Source: H2-BAC3 sp045863035 (GTDB taxonomy: Bacteria; Bacteroidota; Ignavibacteria; Ignavibacteriales; Ignavibacteriaceae). From it: a DNA stretch of 16,519 bases. The notes under the pieces were generated by a model that was not told the DNA's origin, ran no database searches, and saw only the letters and a program-made list of their open reading frames with translations. The translations under genes were made by a program, and so were the position numbers. Every line of letters starts with the position of its first letter. Positions within the stretch are counted from its first letter, which is position 1. The stretch spans positions 1 through 16,519 of the forward strand of contig BTUV01000066.1 in assembly GCA_045863035.1 (NCBI GenBank), in the 5' to 3' direction. Shown here in pieces: positions 1 through 5,763 of the stretch.

Positions 1-2
1 AT

Positions 3-71
3 GAGTGGGCGCAGTTTATATTACACCATACCGAACGTCACCGTAAGCAGATGATGCGGGCGGTGGGGTAA
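3..71 (+). CDS. C-terminal fragment of a DinB-like protein (5' end outside window)
   Basis: The reading frame is open from the window edge to a TAA at 69-71 and gives a 22-residue tail containing EWAQFILHHTERHRKQM. A tryptophan followed by HHTERHxxQ near the C-terminus is typical of the last helix of DinB/YfiT-type four-helix-bundle proteins, where the histidines help bind a divalent metal; many family members act as thiol-dependent transferases or are uncharacterised. Everything upstream lies outside the window, so the N-terminal metal ligand and the true length cannot be seen. A cluster of palindromic repeats begins right after the stop codon. The call rests on one short motif, so it is tentative; another protein with a similar His-rich C-terminal helix is possible. 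Confidence 0.4.
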   Translation, partial: EWAQFILHHTERHRKQMMRAVG

Positions 72-305
72 TTCATTCCAATTCCAGCGCAATTGCAGAT
101 TGGTAGAAAGATAAGCAGACGATAACCCCGACCCCAGCATTATTTTTCTACCAATTTTTGAATCCACCGGATTCAATTCCGGAGGAATTGCAGATTGGTA
201 GAAAGATAAGCAAACGATAACCCCACCCCGACTCCAGCGGAGTCGCATTAAAGACACGAATAATATATATAGCCAGAATATGCGAATCCTCCGGATTCCA
301 ATGGT
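70..305. repeat. Cluster of palindromic dispersed repeats with a 95-bp direct repeat
   Basis: A segment of about 45 bp starting at 91 recurs at 186 with few changes (direct repeat, offset 95 bp). The second unit is built as nested inverted repeats. Outer 11-bp arms TTTCTACCAAT (145-155) and ATTGGTAGAAA (194-204) enclose GAATCC-ACC-GGATTC (160-174) and AATTCC-GGA-GGAATT (175-189). Further hairpins follow at 229-245 (CGACTCC-AGC-GGAGTCG) and 284-298 (GAATCC-TCC-GGATTC). The first unit keeps the ATTGGTAGAAA arm at 99-109 with a decayed hairpin before it. No protein-coding pattern fits this stretch. It resembles the small palindromic intergenic elements that I recall from many Bacteroidota genomes; that comparison is from memory, while the internal symmetry is directly visible. 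Confidence 0.75.
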
Positions 306-338
306 AAGATTATGCGATGTACACTGTTCAGAAATACA

Positions 339-527
339 TCAAGGTGAAGTTTTCAATATTAAGGAACATACTTCATTCTCCCTGCTATTCGGAGCGCAGT
401 CTTTATGCGCATGACAAATTTTGCAGGAATCGGTTGAAACAGAATGAATGTAATTTTCAATACATTCGCAATCCCAAAAGTCCAGGTTTAATATTATGTC
501 GCCGACAATCTCTAGTCTTTTTTCCAT
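339..527 (-). CDS. Small Cys-rich (zinc-ribbon-like) conserved hypothetical protein, 62 aa
   Basis: This short ORF encodes a 62-residue protein with C20-x-C22, H28, C35-x2-C38 and C44. The central pattern WDCEC-x3-NYIH-x6-C-x2-C, followed by PNSRENEV, reads like a recurring family of tiny uncharacterised bacterial proteins (WDCEC...NYIH...C-x2-C...DSR.NEV), which I recall from memory. The paired cysteines could bind one zinc ion. The ATG lies only 34 nt after the stop of the nuclease-like gene on the same strand, so the two probably share a transcript. There is no recognisable Shine-Dalgarno site before the ATG. The plus-strand ORF over the same DNA (317-595) has no plausible protein pattern. 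Function is unknown; a partner, regulator or inhibitor of the nuclease-like protein is only a guess. Confidence 0.5.
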   Translation of the reverse strand: MEKRLEIVGDIILNLDFWDCECIENYIHSVSTDSCKICHAHKDCAPNSRENEVCSLILKTSP

Positions 528-561
528 TGAAAAATATTTTTATGAAAAATTGTGATGTTTG

Positions 562-1338
562 CTATGTGGCTTTCCAATTTATGGCACTAACATGATACGT
601 TGTTTGAATTTGTGATGTTGTTTTTTTATCAAATTGAAAGAAGGCTGTTGGATCAAAGAATATGTTAAACCGGGGTGCCTCTATTAAATTACTGACAACA
701 ACTAGGGCGTATTGGTTTTTGTATTCGCTTGCCGCACAGTATTCTTTCTCTGTAAATCTAAACCCCCCATATTCGTTCTTTATACCTTTGATTTCCACCA
801 AATTATATTCACTTTTTAAATCAATTTGGAAATCATAACCATCACCAAACATTCTGGCATCTTCGATTATTCCCGTCTTAAAAGCCTCAATGCTTGTATA
901 ATTATTAAGAAAATATTCCTCAGCTTCCATTCCTGTTAATTGCAATTGCTTAAATCTTGATTTTAAAATTGGACTTAGGTGCTCAATCTTAAATTCTTTT
1001 ATTCCGAACTTTTCTTTCATAAACAATTTTACGATGTTTGCAAAAGAGGGTAAATCTAACTTTCCGAATAAATTATCAATTGCATTTTTCCTGTGGATAT
1101 ATGTGTTACCCTTTTGCCACCATCCCTTACGTGGATTCTCAAAAAACGGATCGAAAAGATCTTGTCTGTTTTTGACAGTGCCGTTGGTTTCAGCAATATC
1201 AATTTTGACAACGTAATTATAAAAATCTGTTTTAGTCGAAAAACCAAAGCATCTTACAAATCCCATGTCAAATTTTGCTAATCCATATCCTATTAAATTC
1301 AGGATCTCATAGTTTTTGTGTTTTCTGGAGGATTCCAA
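562..1338 (-). CDS. PD-(D/E)xK nuclease-like protein (DUF3883-type C-terminal domain)
   Basis: A 258-residue protein whose C-terminal half has the layout of a PD-(D/E)xK nuclease fold: an acidic helix around E140-E141, then GDGYDF with D169, then VEIKG with E182 and K184, then FTEKEY at 195-200, followed by a hydrophobic strand (YALVVVSN). The D-x12-E-x-K spacing and the TxxEY helix match the DUF3883/NO VEIN-type domain found in defence and restriction-associated proteins. The N-terminal half (RQDLFDPFFENPRKGWW) is unknown to me. The start is TTG at 1338, directly preceded in frame by TAA; the next ATG is codon 25, but codons 8-24 look like folded protein. The gene is noticeably A+T-richer than its neighbours, with no methyltransferase or helicase beside it. 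DNA cleavage is inference; catalytic residues appear intact. Confidence 0.72.
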   Translation of the reverse strand: MESSRKHKNYEILNLIGYGLAKFDMGFVRCFGFSTKTDFYNYVVKIDIAETNGTVKNRQDLFDPFFENPRKGWWQKGNTYIHRKNAIDNLFGKLDLPSFANIVKLFMKEKFGIKEFKIEHLSPILKSRFKQLQLTGMEAEEYFLNNYTSIEAFKTGIIEDARMFGDGYDFQIDLKSEYNLVEIKGIKNEYGGFRFTEKEYCAASEYKNQYALVVVSNLIEAPRFNIFFDPTAFFQFDKKTTSQIQTTYHVSAINWKAT

Positions 1339-1585
1339 TTATTATCCGTGGATGTTAATGCTAAATTATACCTTTAACTTTTTATTTTCATTCTAATTTA
1401 AAGTTGAAATTTCCAGATTAATATAATACTTGATATCATAACCTAAAAATTATGATTGTTTGATTTACCTCAGTTAAAATTAGGGAAAGTGGATGAGAAG
1501 AGAGTTTTCAATTTGTACTTACTCAAATGAATTTTTAATTTGTAATTCCCCTATCAAAACTGCCCCCTGCCCTTTTTTTAGGAAA

Positions 1586-1617
1586 ATTCATAATTCATAC
1601 ATCATAATTCATACTTC
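1586..1617 (-). repeat. Heptamer tandem repeat, GAnnnAT family (4.5 units)
   Basis: Read on the minus strand the units are GAAGTAT, GAATTAT, GATGTAT, GAATTAT and GAAT, an exact 7-bp period. The same family occurs at 4503-4530, 5736-5763, 12298-12325 and 16231-16291. This copy is not attached to a gene end. Confidence 0.85.
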
Positions 1618-1625
1618 CTTGATGT

Positions 1626-1710
1626 CCCTTGTAATTTTACAAAATTTGGTCAAAACAACCCTTGTAATTTTACAAAATCGCCCCTAAATTACCCTTGTTA
1701 TTTTACAAAT
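1626..1710 (+). promoter_or_regulatory. Three palindromic operator-like sites at 33-bp period upstream of the ATPase gene
   Basis: The sequence CCCTTGTAATTTTACAAAA occurs at 1626-1644 and 1659-1677, and a variant with two changed bases occurs at 1692-1710, so copies start exactly 33 bp apart. The core is an inverted repeat TTGTAA-TT-TTACAA (1629-1642 and 1662-1675; the third, 1695-1708, has one arm mismatch). The third core ends 10 nt before the chosen ATG at 1719 and covers the place where a ribosome-binding site would lie. Spacing of about three helical turns puts the sites on nearly the same DNA face. The arrangement suggests cooperative binding of a dimeric repressor, perhaps autoregulation, but the binding protein is unknown. 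Confidence 0.65.
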
Positions 1711-1718
1711 GGTCGGAA

Positions 1719-3077
1719 ATGGTCAAAAGAACGAAATTTAGAGCACTTTTAGAGTGGAAGACCCGCCCCGGCAGGAAACCGCTTATTCTGAGAGGTGCAA
1801 GGCAGGTTGGCAAGACCACTCTGGTAAATATGTTCGCCGGAGAATTTGACCATTACCTTTACCTGAATCTTGAGCGCCCGGAGGAGAGAAACCTGTTCCC
1901 CGATAATACTCCTTTTGAGCAGGTTGTCAGGGGTATTTTTCTGGCGAAGTCCAAGCCGCTGAATGCGCCAAACACCCTCCTGTTTATTGACGAAATTCAA
2001 AACTCACCCGTTGCCATAAATCTGCTTCGTTATTTTTATGAGGAGATGCCGCAGCTTCATGTTGTAGCTGCCGGATCAGTGCTTGAATCTCTGATGAATT
2101 TTAACGAAAGTTTTCCGGTTGGCAGAGTTGAGTATGAATATCTGCATCCATTCACCTTTGAGGAGTTTCTGCTGGCACGAGGGGAGACGGGTCTGGTTGA
2201 GGCCTTAGATATATATCCATTTCCGGCAGGTCTTTCAGTTACGATGTTTGCTGAATATTCTGCCTATGCGCTCGTTGGCGGAATGCCTGAAGCGGTCAGC
2301 GAGTTTGCCCGGACCGGTGATATATACGGGCTTGCGCGTATCTATGAATCCCTGCTGAGTTCATACCTTGATGACGCGGGTAAATATGCTTCACATCAGA
2401 ATCGGGCAGCGCTGCTCAGGCATGTTATCACATCGTCGTTTGCTGAGGCGGGGAAGAGGATTACCTATGAGGGCTTTGGGAAGTCGCAGTATAAATCACG
2501 GGAAGTGAAGGAAGCTCTTCAGACACTTGAAAAAGCAATGCTGATCCGGCTTTTGCATCCTTCAAGCTCGGTCAGACCACCGATCACAGAAAACAAAGGC
2601 AGAGCGCCAAAACTTCAGGTGCTTGATACCGGTCTGCTGAATTATTTTGCCGGGATACAAAAAGAGTTTGCGATGCAGAAAAATCTTGAAGATGTATATA
2701 CCGGTCTTATAGCTGAACATCTGACGGGGCAGGAACTCATTGCCGCAAGCGGTTCGCGGTTTCATCAGCCCGCTTTTTGGATGAGGGAAAAAACACAATC
2801 CTCAGCAGAAGTGGATTACATCTATCAGCATGACGAACTGATAATTCCTGTTGAAGTTAAGTCGGGTAAATCAGGCCGGCTTCGCTCCCTGCACCTGTTT
2901 ATGGATATGTGTCAGCATCCGTTCGCGGTAAGGGTTTACTCGGGAGGACTTTCAGTTGAAGAGGCATCAACTCAAACCGGAAAAGCTTATAAACTTCTCA
3001 ATATTCCTTTTTATCTGCTGCCCCGCCTTAAAAGTTATGTCGGACATTTGATTGCGGGGTTTGAGGGTGCTGTTTAA
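1719..3077 (+). CDS. AAA ATPase with DUF4143-type C-terminal domain
   Basis: A 452-residue P-loop ATPase of the AAA_14/DUF4143 family, widespread in bacteria and archaea but without an established cellular role. Near the N-terminus are GARQVGKTT (Walker A), LLFIDEIQ (Walker B) and VVAAGSVLE (sensor 1-like), then the family-typical region VGRVEYEYLHPFTFEEFL. The middle section looks like a winged helix, and the end carries EVDYIY and PVEVKSGKSGRL, a nuclease-like E-V-D...E-V-K pattern that is conserved in DUF4143 proteins. I chose ATG 1719 because the longer frame from TTG 1695 would translate the third operator palindrome into protein, and family members begin close to this point (KRTKFRALLEWK). 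No strong Shine-Dalgarno site is present. Three palindromic sites directly upstream suggest tight control. Monocistronic; the next gene starts 131 bp downstream. Confidence 0.9.
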   Translation: MVKRTKFRALLEWKTRPGRKPLILRGARQVGKTTLVNMFAGEFDHYLYLNLERPEERNLFPDNTPFEQVVRGIFLAKSKPLNAPNTLLFIDEIQNSPVAINLLRYFYEEMPQLHVVAAGSVLESLMNFNESFPVGRVEYEYLHPFTFEEFLLARGETGLVEALDIYPFPAGLSVTMFAEYSAYALVGGMPEAVSEFARTGDIYGLARIYESLLSSYLDDAGKYASHQNRAALLRHVITSSFAEAGKRITYEGFGKSQYKSREVKEALQTLEKAMLIRLLHPSSSVRPPITENKGRAPKLQVLDTGLLNYFAGIQKEFAMQKNLEDVYTGLIAEHLTGQELIAASGSRFHQPAFWMREKTQSSAEVDYIYQHDELIIPVEVKSGKSGRLRSLHLFMDMCQHPFAVRVYSGGLSVEEASTQTGKAYKLLNIPFYLLPRLKSYVGHLIAGFEGAV

Positions 3078-3208
3078 GTAAGAGTTATTTCTGTAAACTT
3101 AGTGTCGTTATCAAATTATTACCTCCCCTGATTTTCCCCCATGTGACCCCCTTTTTTCGTAATTTTAAATCTGAACTTTATCAGAATTTAGCCAATAAAG
3201 GAGATACC

Positions 3209-4501
3209 ATGACCCTGATAGTAGATGTAAAAGCAAGAGAAATATTAGACTCACGGGGAAACCCGACCCTTGAAGCAGAAGTTTTCCTGGAATCCGGTGC
3301 CATCGGACGCGCTGCCGTTCCGAGCGGAGCTTCCACCGGTGAACATGAAGCTACCGAGCTTCGCGACAATGACCCGAAACGCTACCTCGGTAAGGGAGTG
3401 CAGCAGGCGGTTGATTTTGTAAATAATGACATAGCCGACAATCTTCTCGATGAAGATGCACTCGATCAGACTGGAATTGACACCCTCCTCTGCGACCTGG
3501 ACGGCACACCAAACAAATCAAAATTCGGCGCTAATGCAATTCTTGGTGTATCACTGGCCGTGGCAAAAGCTGCTGCTTCAGCTCTTGATATACCACTCTA
3601 CCGCTACATTGGCGGAACCAACGCAAAAGTGCTGCCAACACCGATGATGAATATCATCAACGGCGGAAGCCATGCTGACAATAATGTGGATTTCCAGGAA
3701 TTTATGATCATGCCGGTCGGTGCTGAAACTTTTGCGGATTCACTCAGAATGGGAACAGAGGTTTTTCATAACTTAAAAACCGTTCTCAAAAAACGCGGAT
3801 ACAACACTGCTGTGGGTGATGAAGGCGGATTTGCCCCGAACCTTAAATCAAACGAAGAAGCAATTGAGGTAATTCTCGAAGCAATAACCAAAGCCGGTTA
3901 TTCACCGGGCAAAGATATCTATATTGCTCTTGATCCCGCAACCAGTGAGATGTATATAAAAGAAAAAGGTGTTTACCAGTTCTTTAAATCAGACAAATCA
4001 GAAATCTCATCAGAGAAGATGGTTGACTACTGGGCTGACTGGATTAGTAAATATCCTATTGTATCGCTTGAAGACGGACTTGCTGAAAACGATTGGGACG
4101 GCTGGAAACTTTTAACTGATAAACTCGGTTCAAAAGTACAGTTGGTTGGCGATGATATCTTTGTAACAAACACTAAAATCCTGAAAAAGGGAATTGATCT
4201 TGGTGTTGCTAACTCAATTCTGGTAAAAGTTAATCAGATCGGAACACTGACTGAAACTCTTGATGCGATTGAGATGGCAAAGAATGCAGGATATACCGCA
4301 GTAATCAGCCACCGCTCAGGTGAAACAGAAGATACCACCATTGCTGATATAGCTGTTGCAACAAACGCCGGACAGATTAAAACCGGTTCAGCCAGCAGAA
4401 CAGACCGTATCGCAAAATACAATCAGCTTCTCAGAATCGAAGAAGAACTGGCTGACTCAGCACGTTTCTATGGTCTAAAATCAATCAATTATAAAAAGTA
4501 A
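3209..4501 (+). CDS. eno: Enolase (phosphopyruvate hydratase)
   Basis: Converts 2-phosphoglycerate to phosphoenolpyruvate in glycolysis and gluconeogenesis; cytosolic, usually dimeric or octameric, and Mg-dependent. The 430-residue length is normal. Visible features: N-terminal AREILDSRGNPTLE, the mobile loop SGASTGEHE (39-47), H155 in NGGSHADNN, proton-handling E205 in GDEGGFAPN, metal ligands D242 (ALDPATS), E288 (SLEDGL) and D315 (VGDDIF), the catalytic lysine K340 in the signature ILVKVNQIG, and SHRSGETED at 367-375. The ATG at 3209 is fixed by AAAGGAG at 3197-3203, five bases upstream; the longer frame from GTG 3143 adds residues not seen in the family. A heptamer repeat starts right behind the stop and a terminator follows, so the gene is probably transcribed alone. 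The frequent TATATA pattern of neighbouring genes is nearly absent here, fitting a highly expressed gene. Confidence 0.98.
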   Translation: MTLIVDVKAREILDSRGNPTLEAEVFLESGAIGRAAVPSGASTGEHEATELRDNDPKRYLGKGVQQAVDFVNNDIADNLLDEDALDQTGIDTLLCDLDGTPNKSKFGANAILGVSLAVAKAAASALDIPLYRYIGGTNAKVLPTPMMNIINGGSHADNNVDFQEFMIMPVGAETFADSLRMGTEVFHNLKTVLKKRGYNTAVGDEGGFAPNLKSNEEAIEVILEAITKAGYSPGKDIYIALDPATSEMYIKEKGVYQFFKSDKSEISSEKMVDYWADWISKYPIVSLEDGLAENDWDGWKLLTDKLGSKVQLVGDDIFVTNTKILKKGIDLGVANSILVKVNQIGTLTETLDAIEMAKNAGYTAVISHRSGETEDTTIADIAVATNAGQIKTGSASRTDRIAKYNQLLRIEEELADSARFYGLKSINYKK

Positions 4502-4502
4502 T

Positions 4503-4530
4503 TGATAGCTGATAATGGAGAATGGATAAT
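4503..4530 (+). repeat. Heptamer tandem repeat directly behind the enolase stop codon
   Basis: Units TGATAGC, TGATAAT, GGAGAAT and GGATAAT run in the same direction as eno, starting one base after its TAA. The preceding seven bases, AAGTAAT (4496-4502), which contain the stop codon, are in phase with the period. Same family as the repeats at 1586, 5736, 12298 and 16231. Confidence 0.75.
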
Positions 4531-4544
4531 CAGTTGCTGATTAT
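4526..4544 (+). other. Perfect short hairpin downstream of enolase
   Basis: ATAATCAG (4526-4533), loop TTG, then CTGATTAT (4537-4544) form an 8-bp stem. It begins inside the last heptamer unit. It lies upstream of the true terminator and could protect the eno transcript end, but it is A+T-rich and may be accidental. Confidence 0.4.
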
Positions 4545-4575
4545 TTAAACTCTTTTTGTAATCACAAACTTTCTG

Positions 4576-4609
4576 AGCCGCTGGAATGAAAAAATTCAGC
4601 GGCTTTTTT
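4576..4609 (+). terminator. Rho-independent terminator of eno
   Basis: The stem AGCCGCTG(G)AAT (4576-4587) pairs with ATTCAGCGGCT (4594-4604) with a single bulged G and a small A-rich loop, followed by a run of six T (4604-4609). It lies between eno and the next same-strand gene and should end the eno transcript. Confidence 0.85.
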
Positions 4610-4640
4610 ATATATACTCTTACGTTAACGGAGCAAGGAC

Positions 4641-5468
4641 ATGAACAAAACAGTGCTGATCACGGGAGCTTCATCAGGAATCGGGAAAGCGGCGGCGATA
4701 TATTTCGCTGAACGCGGCTGGAGCGTGGCCGCAACGATGCGCTCGCCGGAAAAGGAATCCGGTCTGCGGGGGTATAAAACAATAAAGCTATTCCGTCTTG
4801 ATGTAACTGATTTCCAATCAGTAAGAGCTTCTGTTGCTGAGATTATAGCCGAAATGGGAGAAGTGGATGTGCTGGTCAATAATGCAGGTTACGGAGCTAT
4901 CGGGATATTTGAGAAATCAGCGCCGGATGATATATATAATCAGTTTAACACGAATGTTTTCGGGCTGATGCAGATGACGCGTGAGTTGCTGCCTCACTTT
5001 AAGGAAAAGCGGAGCGGGGTGATCATTAATCTTTCATCAATAGCCGGACTGGTTACCTTTCCGATGTACAGTGTTTATAACAGTTCAAAATGGGCGGTGG
5101 AAGGTTTCACCGAAGGATTGCAGTTTGAGCTGCGGCAGTTTAATATCAGGTTAAAATTAATTGAGCCGGGAGCAATAAAGACTGAATTCCATGGAAGATC
5201 GATGGTATCATTCAGTAATCCGGATATATCAGGTTATGGTGACTATGATAATCGTGTGGAGGCGTTTATGAAGAAAGCAAACGATACAGCGCCCGGACCG
5301 GAAGTGGTTGCCGGAACGATATATAAAGCGGCGACTGATAACACATGGAAGCTGCGTTATCCCTCAGGAGCGCAGGCGCGTATGGTGAGTGTGATGCGGA
5401 GAATAGTACCTGTAACGTTTTTCAGATATCTAACAGGGAAACTGATGACAAGCGGAATAGTCAGATAA
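4641..5468 (+). CDS. Classical short-chain dehydrogenase/reductase (SDR)
   Basis: A 275-residue NAD(P)-dependent oxidoreductase of the classical SDR family; the substrate cannot be read from the sequence. The Rossmann fold shows TGASSGIG (8-15) for cofactor binding, the LDVTD strand (53-57) and NNAG (80-83). The catalytic tetrad is complete: N105 (NTNVFG), S133 (INLSSIAG), Y146 and K150 (YNSSK), followed by EPGAIKTEF. The C-terminal extension fits ketoreductases acting on larger hydroxyl or keto compounds. The ATG follows CGGAG at 4629-4633 with seven bases between. It lies behind the eno terminator, so it has its own promoter, and it converges with murQ across a repeat-rich spacer. Assignment to the family is safe; assignment to a pathway is not possible. 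Confidence 0.93.
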   Translation: MNKTVLITGASSGIGKAAAIYFAERGWSVAATMRSPEKESGLRGYKTIKLFRLDVTDFQSVRASVAEIIAEMGEVDVLVNNAGYGAIGIFEKSAPDDIYNQFNTNVFGLMQMTRELLPHFKEKRSGVIINLSSIAGLVTFPMYSVYNSSKWAVEGFTEGLQFELRQFNIRLKLIEPGAIKTEFHGRSMVSFSNPDISGYGDYDNRVEAFMKKANDTAPGPEVVAGTIYKAATDNTWKLRYPSGAQARMVSVMRRIVPVTFFRYLTGKLMTSGIVR

Positions 5469-5735
5469 TAGGTGTTTTTGGTTTTTATTCGCGCAAAGAC
5501 GCAGTGCCGCGAAGATATATACTCGCGCAACGGTACGCGGATTTTAACGGATTTTAAAGTTCTTTGCGCCTTTACCTCTTTGCGCGGGGTTCAGGGCTGT
5601 CATTGCGCGCGGATTTTAAATGGATGCTAAAGCAAAGCTGATGAGCACGGATAGGAGTCAGAGGACTTTTGCATGATTGGATTTCTCCCGCAGATTAACG
5701 CTGAAAAGTGTTTCCGGCAGATGTCTGTTTCCCCC
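5469..5735. repeat. Intergenic spacer packed with degenerate dispersed repeats
   Basis: No gene is recognisable between the convergent dehydrogenase and murQ genes. The spacer contains GCGGATTTTAAC / GGATTTTAA side by side (5537-5557), a further CGCGGATTTTAAA near 5608, and several copies of TCTTTGCGC. A perfect 10-bp inverted repeat, CGCGCAAAGA at 5490-5499 and TCTTTGCGCG at 5577-5586, brackets the left part. A similar CTTTGCGCG occurs near 16323. The ORF that could start at 5673 runs antisense into murQ and has no protein character. No clear bidirectional terminator with a T-run is visible. Confidence 0.6.
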
Positions 5736-5763
5736 ATTACCCACTCTCAATTATCCATTATCA
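5736..5763 (-). repeat. Heptamer tandem repeat spanning the murQ stop codon
   Basis: Read on the minus strand the units are TGATAAT, GGATAAT, TGAGAGT and GGGTAAT. The first two units encode the last residues of MurQ (NDNG) and supply its TAA at 5753-5751; the rest continues past the stop. Same family and same orientation relative to the gene as the copies behind eno and dgt. Confidence 0.8.

Larger units (their letters stand above)
1339..1718. other. A+T-rich divergent spacer without a gene
   Basis: This 380-bp spacer separates the minus-strand nuclease-like gene from the plus-strand ATPase and must hold both promoters. On the minus strand a TATAAT-like hexamer lies at 1370-1365, about 27 nt before the TTG start, without a convincing -35 element. 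The right half carries a 7-bp-period repeat (1586-1617) and a 33-bp-period palindromic repeat (1626-1710), listed separately. The short ORFs here give low-complexity, unconvincing proteins. Confidence 0.6.

Noticed and set aside
21..257. Minus-strand ORF of 78 codons
   Set aside because: It lies almost entirely in the palindromic direct repeat; the frame is open by chance.
317..595. Plus-strand ORF of 92 codons in the left spacer
   Set aside because: Low-complexity translation with no protein pattern; it overlaps the more convincing minus-strand Cys-rich ORF and the end of the nuclease gene.
1626..1710. Possible CRISPR array
   Set aside because: Only three copies, palindromic 14-bp cores with non-unique short spacers, no cas genes nearby, and overlap with a gene start; operator sites explain it better.
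1695..1718. Upstream TTG start for the ATPase
   Set aside because: It would translate the third operator palindrome; the ATG at 1719 matches the usual family start better.
3143..3208. GTG start extending enolase by 22 residues
   Set aside because: Enolases begin at the position given by ATG 3209, which has a perfect AAAGGAG five bases upstream.
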